Source: Chromobotia macracanthus
Lineage: Eukaryota; Chordata; Actinopteri; Cypriniformes; Botiidae
Assembly (NCBI GenBank): GCA_036877525.1
Contig: JAZGTH010000031.1
Coordinates: 4,878,501-4,942,500, forward strand
DNA: 64,000 nucleotides
Direction of reading: 5' to 3'
Numbering within the stretch: the first letter of the stretch is position 1; each line of letters begins with the position of its first letter. This document shows, piece after piece, positions 26,201 to 39,900 of this stretch. The position numbers were made by a program, and so were the translations under genes. The notes under the pieces were generated by a model that saw only the letters and a list, made by a program, of their open reading frames with translations, did not search any database and was not told the DNA's origin.

Positions 26201-29200
26201 GAGGTTTTTAAACCTTGGACATCTACAGAATGAATATCTCATTCTGCATGGCATTGATAATGCATAGAGATCTGGAGTTGCTCCAGCTTTATAAACCTGG
26301 GAGATGCAGACTTGAGCTAATCCCTGCTCATAAATTTGATAATGTGCCTCTTTGAATAGATCCTTCTCAAAATGATGACTTGTGACATCTGGAGACTGGA
26401 GATATGAAGTTAGGGAAAGTTGACTCACACTGAAGTCAAATTGTGTTATGTGTGCTATTTTAAAGGTATTGGAACCCTGGATGGGAGTGCTGAGAAGGAG
26501 AAGGACTTTCTGGGGAAATCTCAGAAGCAGGTGCAGTTTAACCCCGGCCAGACCACAGCCACATGGATAGTGAGGGTTCTCTCAGATGGGAAATATGAGC
26601 AGTCTGAGAATTTTCAGATTATCCTGACTGAGCCGGTTATGGGTGCTCTGGAGTCTCCAGCAAGAGCCATGGTTGAGATAGTGGATCCAGGAGATGGTAA
26701 GTCACAAGCTGACCACATTGTCAACATTGTCCCAGATGTGTCTCCTAATAAATCATATGTATTACATCACATTAAGGTATTAAGGCATACAGATTACACA
26801 GAGATATACAGAGAATTACAGCATTTTTATGGGTGGGCCTTTTCCTTCCTGAGTCAGCAGCTCTGCAGTTCCCCCCCAACCCCGCCCCCCCAATCAAAGG
26901 GTCTCCACCCTCTCAAATTTATTGAAGGATTATATGAGATCGCAGTCATGTTTCAAACACATTCAATGTTTCCAAAAGATCCAGACTTTTACTCCTCATT
27001 CTGTGCTTTATAGTGTAACCCTATTACAGCAATTAAAAAATGAGTCATAGGTTGGACAGAATGTTGAGAAGAGCAACAAAACATCTCAGTTTGTTTTTTA
27101 TTTTTTGATGCTGCAGATAAAAATAAAACCCTGGCCTTATCTACATACTGCAGATGTTTTTTGTACTTCCAGTGGACCACAATTACACCATTTCATATCT
27201 CTTCCTACCTGCATGCTTTTAGTGCACGCCCACCCCCGCATATCAACGGCCTCTCTTTTCATCTCGCATTCTGCTCACAGCATCATGTCTTTATCCGAAG
27301 GCACCTTGTCGATAAATGTAAATTGCTGTCAGTGGGTGTTTGAAAGCTTTGACATACCTGTGCTGATTTCCTCTGTAATTAAAGAGTTTCACATATGAAA
27401 GTTAGTTGCATGGGTCTAGAGAGGTTCAATTTTGAGGGACACTGTCGCATTTTGTCTGCAAGACCCAGAGAGGCAGAAGAGATCTCTGATCTGATGAGAC
27501 AGCTGCAAATAAACTTGTCATCACAAACTTTATCTCAGAGTGGCTCTTGTTGCAAAATATGGCTCCATCCTGCTTTGAGTCTTCTAGCTGAGAGCTCTGG
27601 CAGAATTATTTGACGATTCATCATCAAGAGCATCTCATATTCTCGCAATTATGAGTGTATTTAGATGTGTGGCGTGGAATAACTGGAGGCTTGCTTTGTT
27701 TTATGCTGTATGTTTTGGTCTTTATCTCCTCCACGGGGTCCCAAGGTAATTAAAAATTTCATCCATCACACCAAACGCATTGATAGTTTCCATCTGAATG
27801 TTTTTTAAGCCCCATATCTCTGTAGATGTTATTTCGCTGTACAAAAAAAATCTTTGCTTCCCTAGTGAGCTAATTATAAGCCTTACTGTGGGGTTTGTTT
27901 GCTGAGGCTGGAGTCTCATGGGAGCTTTAACACGACTGTGAGTAGCTGCTCTTTCTAGTGGCGAATGGAGAGGGTGTTGTTGTGGAAACGAGACGAGGCT
28001 GCAATACATTTTTTCCCTTTTATTCGCTTTCAGGTTAATTATCCTTTTAGCGTTAGCGTGTGTGAGGTAGCGTGAGGTCAGTCCCCTCTCAGCCGAACCG
28101 CCATCAACGTGCATTAATATTTTAATGCGAGAGGGAGGCAGTTGTTTTCCCACAAGGCCCTTCGGAGACCTGCGTGACCCAGTTGCCACAGAGCTGCTCG
28201 CACATGATGGCTTACATGGACCTGCAGGCACAGACAAAAGCTGCATCTGTGATGATGTGACAAGCTTCCTGCGAACCTTTCAGTGCTGATTAGTGTAAAG
28301 AGCAACAGAGGAAAGAAGGAGGGGGAAAAATATGTTAACTTCAACTTTACTTTGCAGTCTTAATGTTTTATGCTGTAAATGGGTTTGACAAGGTTTTTTT
28401 GCTCTGTTGGGACCCCAAAATATTTAATTTTAAAGATTTGGTTTGAAATGGTTGAAAAATCTAGTGGTTAAAAATGTTTGATGTTGACATTTGTATGATT
28501 TATATAAATAGTCTTTCTCATTAGATGGTAATGACAAATATATTTAAACATTAATACACCATTTCGAGTGCCCAGAAATAGTGGAACATCCCAGTTCTGT
28601 TATACTAAATATCAGCACTCTTAAAACACATCCTGGGCAATCAATTGAGAAGATTCAACTTACTGTTCTGTGAATAGATATATACAACACATTAAACAGC
28701 AGTTATTTAGCTGTAGTATTATCACCTGATCATATAGTTAAATATAGAATGTGTATATAGGGAACTACAGAGTACTTACAGTAGTTCTTGATAAATAGTT
28801 ATGAATTACATGGGTTTAATTAAAACAATGTCTTTACCATATAATTCTGTAAATGAAATGTGATTATATTTCATAATTAAAAATGATTTTACCAAGAACT
28901 TTATGTAAAAAAATCTTGCTTGCTCTTGATGCTTACAAAACAAGGTCAATTATTCATTTATCACAAGCAGCATTTGAGTCTTGAGGGCTCCAAGAGTCAT
29001 TCTTTTATCCAGAGAGAACTTTCTGAGTCTGCTGTACATTCAGAGAGCACTGGGCGAGGTTTGCATTGTGCAGAGGGAGTTTTGCTCTGCATTTCACATT
29101 CTCTATGCATGATCGTGTCATGTGACTGAAATCACATTGTCATGTGACAGTATTGAATGTGCAGTGATCAGGACTTCGTGTTCTGTGCAAATGTTAGGGT

Positions 29201-30886
29201 ATTTCTAACTTTGGCCAGTTCCTTTATCTAGCGGCTTCAGGTTCTAGGGTCAGTGAATATTCTAAGCATAAACCTTTCTCAATGCTTATGGGCCCATCCT
29301 TTGTTAAAGTATTCAAATATCATACAAATAAAATAAATGTTGAATAAGCGAGGAGTACGACTGTAAATCTCAGTATTACCAGAGCTAAAACTACAAAGGT
29401 TCACTTTAATCTCAGCCTCAGACGGTAAAAGATCAGTCTTGTTTTTATTGCCGAAAAGACTTTTGCAATAAGTGCTTTGAAGAAAAACTGTAGTTGCAGA
29501 ATCTGATAAACAGTTTTCTTGAGAACAACTGTACATTCCATTTTTGTGTCTGTGAAATATTTGGTGCTTATTACATCTGGATGCAGGAAAACTTTGTCTA
29601 TGAAGAAAACAAACAGCTTTAATTTCTGTGCTAATGTCTGCAGAACAGAATAATATGCCATAGTTTAAACAAAGTTCCACTGTGTTGTAGTGTAAGCTAC
29701 AATATGCCAATAGTGTAATAATGAAAATGTATTTTCCGCTAATAGTCAAAAGTCTGGCTTATAAGACATAACACTTAAGTGGTTTTCTTTATAGAACATA
29801 AATGCAGCCCTAAATGTATTTTTAAAAGTGACAAAAGCCATTACCATGTAAATAAGACAAAAATGTAGTGCATATAAATGAAGTGGTGAAGAAAAGTTGA
29901 TATAAAAAGTGCTGAATCTCCGCCCCACCTCCACCCATGCTCCGCCCCTCCTCCTAAACCTCTCTGATAACCCTAATCTGTCAAACTGTTTTGCTTTATT
30001 TGCACGTTCTCCTGTTACCTAGACAGCTTGTTTCACCTTTCCCCTCCACTCCCCCTCTGTGCCAAATGACCACCTGAAAACGTAACAACTAGAGTAACTG
30101 CATTGAAGGATATGGGACAGGTCATGCGTAGAGGGATCTTCTGCTTTCGTTTTTTTCTTATTGGTCCCTGTGCATCACCAAGCTTTCATAAACTGTCTAT
30201 TCACAGATTGTTCACTGTCTAAAGTATTCTTTCTGCATCGGTTCAGTGTGCTATAAAAATCTGTTAGATGTTGACTCAATCCTGACCTGCTGTATTTGAA
30301 AATAGCAATGTCTAAACAAGCTCCCACTCAGCCAGACGGTTTCCTGTGTGGCACAGCTCAGTGTGCGTAACAGGCACGGACGGACATCGATACTTCACGG
30401 TCTAAAGGCCACTAAAAACGTAATATAAAGCACTCGATTTGAGAGTCAATTTTTTTCATAAAAAAATGTGTTTTTTGCTGTTTGTGCAAAATAAATGTGT
30501 TGCATGGCCAGTATAGACTCCTGTGATGTGAAATAATTATATATTGAGAAATCAATTTGCTGCCTGTGGTGCTATAAACCCCTGCAGTAATAGACCTTCT
30601 CACAGGGTGCCTTCAAATCCCTCTGTGGCAGATATAACAGACCACCACAGGAACAGAAGTTCTAAAGCTGAGCTATATCTTCTTTTCTCTTTGACAGAAT
30701 CCACAGTGTTATTTCCTCAGGCCGACTTTGTTGTAGAAGAGGATATCGGAGAACTCCTGATCCCAGTGAGCAGGAGGGGAGATATCAGCGAGGAACTTAT
30801 GGTGGTCTGTTACACCCAGCAAGGTGCAGCACACGATATATACATATGCAATGTACAGACATCTGTCTATATATGTTATATATCTC

Positions 30887-30938
<52 letters not shown>

Positions 30939-33900
30939 TGTATGTATGTATGTATGTATGTATATATATATATTTAGACAATTCTCTATTCTAGGTTCAA
31001 ACCATTCATTTCAAAAACAAATACAATCATAATTTTCTAATGACAGAAATTAATATTTTGGTATAGTTATATTTTTGTTTACAAAAAATAAGTTAAAACA
31101 TTTCAACAAACATCTTCAGCTTACAAGATTTTTAAGATCATGGGAAACATTTTAGTCAAGTGTTTCAAAACTTTTGAACGGTAGTATATTAAAACACCTA
31201 TTAATATCTAAGGTTTGTATGAATTCCCTATATATGTCCTTTCTGTGCCTGCTTCAGGGTCTGCCACAGGGACTGTTCCCTCCTCAGTTCTGTCGTATTC
31301 TGACTACATCTCCCGTCCAGAGGAGCAGGCCAGCGTCCTGCGCTTTGATAAGAAAGAGACAGAGAAGCACTGTCGTGTAGTGATCATTGATGACTCACTG
31401 TACGAGGGAGAGGAGAGTTTCAACATCACTCTTAGCATGCCTGTGGGAGGACGCCTGGGACCGGAATACAACACCGCACGTGTCCGCATACTGCCAGACC
31501 AGGATGACGGTAAGGACTTTTACAGAAGTGCTTAATGACTGCCATTTTGTGAATGAAACATTGAAATGAGACACGCAGCAAGGCGACAGACAGGATTTTA
31601 TTCCACAACTTTAATGAAGGTAGTGTTACAATTTGCTTCTGTATCAAAAATGAGCGGAAGCTTTTGGAGCTGTGGTTTAATGGTTATTACACATGCTCTT
31701 AGTAGAGCTCGTGTGGACAAGATTATAACTCAGATCCAACTCCACTTCCGGTTTTCCCTCTAACTGAGAGAAAACTCCACTCTGCACTTGGAGTTACCTA
31801 CATAACAAAATCTGCATGTTTTTTATTTTTTTTGTTTATTTATATCATGAATGTCTGGCTACACAAATGTTCTATGCAGTTTGCATTTGTATGATTGTTC
31901 AAACTTTTTTAATAGGCTACCCCCCTTTAGATTTTATTTCCATGTGTAAAAAGTAAAACTTAGTCATGCTTTATTAATAAATCTCTTATAAACTCCATAA
32001 CAAATCTATGTCCACCCTCTATAATTTGTCTATGGTTGTTGACTTTCAAATATCAGAGAATGAAATTTCTTTCATTTTGACATGCTAAACTGCATTATGG
32101 GTCATTTACATGCACTATGTTCATGATGGGGGGTGAAGAAATGTGTTTGGAGCAAGAGAAAACACTGATACTGAGACTTCTAAAATCAAAATGCTACAGG
32201 CAAAATTGCTCCCTAGCTCATGCTCTGTTCCAGTCCACACCACTCGAATACTCTGATGTGGGCACTGTGAGTTTAAGGTTGACTTGCTTTGGTATTCCCC
32301 ATCAATTCTTGTGTGAAATAAAAAAATAAAAAAAGTGTTTCAAAAAATAGGCTGGTTAAATGTATGATTTGTAGGGAAGATCTCCGGTTCAGTCAGTGAG
32401 CCACAGAAAGCAGAGCTGTTCAGTTCATATCATGCATACACAGATATGTATTTGTTAGCCTAACACACGGAGCTATTTAAAGAGCTATTTATCTTTTTAT
32501 ATAGGATTCATAGTGCGTCTGAATTTCCGCATATACAACAGCCAGTGGATGAACCCAGAATAGACACAATCCACATGTAAATGGGCAACGCTGAGGTTCT
32601 GAGTCTACACAGCGGTGTTTTTTCTTCCTGGGCTTGGGAAGATAAAGTTGAGTTATTCCTAAGTCTTCTTTCCTCAAAGCAAGAGAATTAATTATTTTGC
32701 AGTGGAAAGCTAAATGATTTTTGTTCTTTTATCTCTGTTTTGCTGTTTAATATGCAGCCTCTCAAAAGTTTGACGAGAAAAATAGTAGCTGTTGGCCTAG
32801 CTTACCTCAGACTGGAAGCGTGAAATTGCACTCGGGAGAAAGCCGTAAGGGAAGAGTCCGTCCTCAGCTCATTCAAGTAGGAAATGATATGTGCACATGT
32901 GTGTAGATAGTAATGTGGATATCTGAACCCTTGCTGAATGCGGATTAGCAATAATTCCCATCACACCAGAGGTAATTCCCATCACACAAGTGTGAAAGCT
33001 ATATATTCATAAAGTGAAGTTAAAGTTGAGCTAAGTCTGTGACATTCTGTGTATCTGACAAAATAGTGTTTAGTAATGCATAATTAACAGTTTTTGGGTG
33101 TGTGTACATCAGGGTTGTGGGGAGTAAGTGTGCGGTGTGTGTGTGTGTACTTGTACCAGTGTGACCAGTTATACTACCAGTGTGAGGACAAAGAGAATAA
33201 ATTCAGGACATTTTTGCCAGTCTTACCTTTCTGACACCCCTTTAAAGGGCTGTTTAAGCAACTATTTAATTAGGACTATCTCTCGCTGCTTTGTTTTGAC
33301 ATGTCTTTACGAGTCCTCTCTCTCACACACACACACACACACACATAAATAATACACCTCAGGCTTCAGTACCAAAGTGAATCTTTTTGTCTGTAGTACA
33401 ATATCCTGAGGGTATTTGATCGTATTCCCATCCATCTCCATCTATCTAAGGCTGTTATCAGTCATCCACCAAGACATCTATCAGAAACATGCATTATAAA
33501 GTCAAGCCTTGAGCCATCAAATGAGGGCGTGGATTTAGGACTTAATCTGTTGTGATTACTTATGCATACTGAAAGAGTAAGTACCTTCTAAGACCCCTAA
33601 AGGCCTAAAATGCTTCAAAAACCATATCTAAAAACCACAAACATATTATTATATATCATATAATAATACAACGTGCATGTGTCTACAGTACATTTCTATG
33701 GTGTTCTACAAATAAGTGTTCAGAAATTTATTTATTCTATAACGTACTGTCAAGGTAACAAGTATATATAGAATATGTTTGTTTATATCTTGATTTTTAT
33801 CTTGAAGTCCTGGAGCAGTTCAAAAACCCAGTTAACTGTCTACTAAGATGGCATTATAAGGAATCACAGGTATGCTTACAAAGGCTGTTCCAAATGAGTA

Positions 33901-36900
33901 GGCAGCAATACAATCCCAGAATGCATTGTGATGAGCTCAGTGAAAACAGTCATCCATGATTACAAACAGTAGAAAGAAATGCAGGTTATATACTTATTTT
34001 TAAGTATATAACACTAGATTATATAAAATATATTTAATTCAAAACTAAAAATCAGTATTGACTATTTTACCAAATATGTGTGTTCTGTGTATTTTTATGC
34101 CTGTTGGTAATGACATTATGCTAAGAGCGATCTTTTACCAGAATCAATTATAAATGTCCTTATAAATTATAAATGTCCTTAAGTCTTTTCATGAGAAGCG
34201 CTATTTGTATTTTGTGTGGAGTTTCTGCCAGTAAGGTTCCATGTTAGGATGCTGCCTGTGTAGGAAGTAGAACGCACGACAGTTGCTTAAAAATAAAATG
34301 CTGACTGGGAATGTTAGAAAAGAGATCGGTATGAAATTGTGCATACCCTCACATACACTGAGACACATACACTCATAGCTGCACGTGTATTATTGAACTG
34401 GTGGTCCTTGTTGTGTGACTCTGATATGTTGTGTTGCTGTAGATGTTTTTAGCTGGTAGTTGGTTTTATTTTAGCATATCAGATCAGGTTTCACAGTAGA
34501 GATGCTTTGTTCTTAGCTCTAATTAGGATCCAAGGATGGTGAATGTTTTAAGGTTAACTTCAAATAAAGAGATGAATAATGTTCCAACAGGGTGAATCAA
34601 AACACCACCCCAAAAGACGTGAGACTATGAAGTAAAAGACTGAGAGAGAAAGTAAGAGAGAGTGTATGTGTGTGTGCCTGTGTAAGAAATTTATGTAAGA
34701 AGTTTGCAGGTAAACAGACAGTGGCTGACCCCCTTAGGCAATGCAGGAGTGATGGTATCTCAAAATGTTGGCTAGAATATCTCAACAAGCAGGAAAAGAA
34801 AGGTCAAAACTGCAGGGTCATAAGTAGTTATTCAAAACGTAATGTAATTCACCCAATTTTATATTACGTGTGTGTAATTTGGGAGGCTAAACATGAGAGT
34901 TTGTCATCAACTAAATGAACTATAAACAAACAAATATAGGGCATCACCTGAAGGCTTGTTAGAGAACATCTATGATGGAATGAAACAAGAAGTTACTCTC
35001 CACTTTCTCCCGCTAAGAGAGCTAATGAACCGGATCGAAACAAACACGGCCCGGGTGCCAAGCTGAGCATTGTTTGGCCGCAACAGAGTAACAGCAGCAA
35101 CAGAGTACACTGCAGGTTATAACCAAACAAATGTTCATTACTAGCTCAGCTGACCTAATGCTTTCTGCTCTGTTGTTTGCATGACAGTGTAAGCTCTGGG
35201 TGGAGGTGGAGCTGGCGAGAAGAAAGTATGGTGTACATGTTCTTTGAAGGAAGTCTATCTACAAAGACACCTGTCTGTGGTTTGAAATTAATCCCTGACA
35301 ACATGAGCTTCTTTCTAACAGATGTTCATTGTTAGAGAATGTGCCAGTGCCTGGCAGTACTCAAATATTAGTACAAAACAAACCAGTACATAAACATAAA
35401 CAATTTCTCTGTTCCAAATCTTAGTAAGCTGCCTATGGAGACCTAATTTTGGCAAAATTCTGAGGCAGCAGTACATACTTCACCAAGCAGGCAATCCCAG
35501 AATGCATTGCACAGGTTCATTGAATGAGAATCCAGTATAGGATACAAAGGATAAATGTCAGTTTTGAATAAATAATTAATTTGCTGTAAATTAAAGTCAC
35601 TTATGAGGTTCCATGACTGTAAGGATGCTGCCTTAGCAGGTATCTGCCTATGTAGGTACCACACCAGGTTTTTGACAAGCTACAGTATTTTTAACAAACC
35701 ATGCACTGACTATGTATAAGCATTGCATTCACATAACATGCATAGATATGTTCGTCATCCATTCGTTTTTTCGGGGTATAGACAGAAGGTCACAGTGTGG
35801 AGTAGCACCTCAAAACCATCAAGACCTCCACGCTAAGCTAAAATGATTTTTCATTAGTCAGCACCATTAACAGCATCATAGACGCAGCTGTCTGCACAAA
35901 TGCTGTGTGTTGTTTCCTGTGCTGTCATTATGGTGTGGAATGTACACAGAGGTATTATTGCCCACATATATCTGTCAGTAATAAATCAGTAAGTGCTGAC
36001 AGAGCCTGAGGACATAAAGACCGCCTCTGCATTAGTAAACCACCTGTGTAACTGGAGACCAAATCAATACTTAAGCTTAATGTTCAGATAGTGTGCCAGC
36101 TGACCTTGGGTCATATTAAAGTATATTTCAAAAACAGTCATGTCAGTTAACTTCATCAAGATTGATTATGAGGAAATGCATTTTTTTCTTTTACAATAGA
36201 ATGTGAATAGTCCTCTGAAACCCCTTACCACGGTTTTGCGGTTTTATGGTTTTATAGTAATACTTTAGTTGCTGTGGTATTTGGAGTAAATGTTGTGGAT
36301 TACTACTATTCCTACTTTAATTTATTAACTATATTAACTAGTATATTAACTATGGCTGTTGTCATTTCAAAAGGTGTATATGGTAAACAGTAACATGGTA
36401 AAAACTAACCATCCATTTATATCTGGGGTTACTGTGCAAGAACTGTGAAATACTTTCATAAATTAAAAAGTGAAAAAAATATTTTTTTTGCAGAACAGTA
36501 AGTTACTTAACAGTAATTTTGATTAGTTGATAAAAAAACCTGACTACATACAGCAGAATTCAGAATATTTCATTCCGTCTGTTCCTGCTTAGTTTTTTGA
36601 AAGCCGTTTCACAAAGCTGCACCCCCTGCTACCAACAGACACACCAGCGAGTTCAAACATGAATTTTCCAAACTGGAGAACACATACTTTTATCCATCAC
36701 CCAAAGCTTTAAACAACACTGTCACTCTTTTGCCAAAAGGAAGTCTTCCGGAAATAGACATGACATGCTGGGCTTCTGATAGGAACAGGGCATCTCAGAG
36801 TGGGTAGCCACAAATATTTGGCAAACACAATTGAGGGTGTGAAAGAACACAAGCTATTTTCATAATTGGAATGTGGATCTAACAGTGTTTTTGATTATTA

Positions 36901-39900
36901 TTTGATTATTATCTAATCAAAACTGTTTGTTTGGACACCATATAAGGATTATCCCCAGGTGGTTGTATTCATACAGACTTGATAATAAGGATTGTGTAAT
37001 TGTATTTTTCTTGTGTACTCCTTGTATCTTCCTGACGTTAAATCGTGTACGCTTGCTTTCTCTGGTAGTATCTATTTGTTGTCTCCATTTGTTGTCTCTC
37101 ATTTGTTGCTTTATAGATGAATCGTTAGCCCCCCTGAATATGGTAATGCTGTTATGATTCATCATAATTCACATATGCCATTGCTGCAGTGGTAAGCTCT
37201 AAAACAAATGGGCTCCCTTGATGCTACTTACAAATATATATATATATATATAAAAAACTGCAGAGTGAGATTTTAGCTGGAGGGGCTTTACCCTCCAACT
37301 TTACCCTTATCTTATGTGTCACTGAATTTTTCACTGCAGTAATTTTATTTTAATGCTCCTCGTTTCCAACATTTAGATCACTTTAAACTCTTATGAGTTA
37401 TAAACGTTTCTGATTCATTATTGTCTTTAAAAGCAAGTTAAAAGTTTTAAAAATGGTCAGGAGTTCCTCTAAAATGTAAAGAAATTTTAAAGTTTTATAA
37501 ACTTTAATGGTTTATAAATAATGATTTTAATGGTCAGATTATTAGTAGTCAGTGCAAGACCTGAGATCTAACTTATATCTCCCATATGAGAACCGCAGCT
37601 CTGTATCTGGAGAACACACATTAACCACTAGGCCACAGTTCCATTAAGTGTTATAACAGCCACAGTTGCTCATCTTTGATGGTCTGGGAGAGTTGTGGTG
37701 GTAATTATAGCTTGACTGCTGCTAAAGATTAATCCTTTCAAATTAAACTCTGCTACCTGGCCCTGTGTGTTGGGAGCATACTCTAAACAGAAAGGTTTCA
37801 GGCAAGTGACTTCCTGTAGACAGACGTGAGATGACAAACTTCTCGCAGGGACCTCTGCTCTTAGACACCGCGGGTGAGAAAACAGAAACCTGGATACAAG
37901 GTGTCACTTTGTTGTCATGGAGACCGCTGTGCATGTTTCAATGTGTATGAACTAAAGGCTGGTGTTCAGCTGGCTGAAGCTGGTGGTTATTAAAAAGTGG
38001 TTGTAGATACACTGTTTCTTGTTAAGCTTTGATTTGCTGTTTACCACATTAAAAGATTTACAAAAAGGTAATTCATAAACATTACTTTTGCAGAATATAA
38101 TATTTTATCTAGTTGGTTCAGACTTAATGCACCTTTTTTATTTTGATAACTATGGTCAACCTACAAATAAGTACATACATTTAATCAGATTTGTCTATTT
38201 ATTTATTTGTGTTCCCCCAAAGCTCCTGTTTTCTACTTTGGCGATCAGGAGTACCATGTGGACGAGAGTGACGGTCATATTGAGGTGCGTGTGTGGAGGA
38301 CAGGGACGGATCTCTCTAAAACAGCTACAGTCAGTGTGAGGTCCTGCAAAACAGACCCTGTATCTGCAGAAGGTGAGAAATACCATTGGCTTGACTAAAA
38401 ATACAACAAACAAACATTACAAACAGAGTAATATTAGAGTAATATTAAGTTTACACTTTATTTATTTGAAAGTGCAGTATATACAGTTCGGTTGTCTCTG
38501 CAAACCGATGTTCCACTAATGCTACTGTTGATTAGCATTATTTCTTCTTTAACTTCAGTCCTTGAGCAATGATGGTATGTGACATCAAAAGCACAGCTCA
38601 GAGCTCTTAGTACAGCTTTAGCACAGCTCATATATAAATATAGGAAAATCTCTGTTCGTCCAAGTATTTTGTGCAGTCAGCCCAAACTGAGCTGTGAGCT
38701 ACTGTTAATTGATCCTTTAAAAAAACAGAAACAGCAATGTCTCAGAAAGAGGATTAACTGCTAGCGAATATCCTGTGCTGTGTCTTTAAATACTGTATGA
38801 CCTCTGTTTGACCTCAACCATGTCTCTGTGTACTCATTCTTTAGCGGGAGTGGACTATGTAGGAATCAGCAGAAACTTGGACTTTGCACCAGGAGTGGAT
38901 GTGCAGACAGTCCGGGTCACTATTCTGGATGACCTGGGCCTGCCGGTTCTGGAAGGGACAGAAAGATTTGAGCTCGTTCTCCGGATGCCTTCCAATGGAA
39001 TTCTGGGAGAACCGTCAAAAGTCACGATCTTCATCAATGATTCAGTTTCAGACTGTGAGTGTTAATGACCAGATGAGAAGTGTTTTTAATTATTAAAACA
39101 TTCTGTACCTGTTAGTTATACAGAACAAATATATTTTATAATACATATAAGAGCTAAAACAAAGGCACACATGCATAAAGTAGATACAGATCTACTTATT
39201 GTTTTTTATTATAGTTTTCAACATCAAACATCAAGTCTTTAGGATCATAAAAATGTAACTGATCATCTCCCACATGTAAACATGCAGTATAACGTGAATG
39301 GCCCACATTTTGTTCCTTTACTTACACATTACAGTCTATATTATGGTGATAGATTGATGTATTAGAGTGTGTAATGTTGTTTATTCTCTTTCCTCAGTGC
39401 CAAAGGTAGAGTTCAAACAAGCTGTGGTAACAGCAGAGGAGAGTGAAGGTCACATCACAGCAATGATACACCGCAGTGGCGACATTAGACACAAGTCCAC
39501 TGTACGCTGTTACACGCGGCAGGGCTCTGCACAGGTGGTGTCTGACTTTGATGAGAGACCCAACACTGACTCCTCCATCATCACTTTCCTGCCCGGTAAA
39601 CAAACCTTACAGACTTCTGGGTAATGGAATGCCACAGAAATGAAAAAGTCTATAAATCAAGGAATGAATCATTATTTAGGATTAATCTGTCCACAAAATA
39701 TGTATTTTTTAGCCATATAGTATATGTAAAATTAACCTCCTCATGTAGTAAGAACATTACTATAATTTTTAATTTAAAGATACATAAGTATATTTTGTTG
39801 GTCTTAAATTTAACATATACTTCATTATGTTTACTTTTGGTATAAAGACAGGTGGTATGAGTCTTGTATGTAAATGTCATATTTTTAATAAAACACACAT

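Larger units (their letters stand above)
31510..38222 (+). other. frem2: frem2 intron 6 (6.7 kb)
   Basis: The intron contains two tRNA-like SINE copies in opposite orientation (31669-31745, 37561-37640), two related diverged repeats (33884-34272, 35412-35664), a palindrome-rich 'taccatggt'-like stretch near 36220-36450, a (CA)n tract and a (TA)n tract. No coding sequence was seen. Confidence 0.8.

Noticed and set aside
27722..28246. 174-codon minus-strand ORF in frem2 intron 4
   Set aside because: No domain, no promoter or splice context, and odd composition. It is better explained by a less AT-rich, possibly regulatory block.
31021..31040. A second frameshift or an additional frem2 exon between exons 5 and 6
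   Set aside because: The exon 5 frame runs on into the microsatellite only because the intron lacks an early stop. The splice from 30823 to 31258 keeps frame and matches human FREM2.
37561..37640. Possible functional tRNA gene
   Set aside because: The A box matches but the B box is badly degenerate and no acceptor stem pairs, so it is a SINE remnant.
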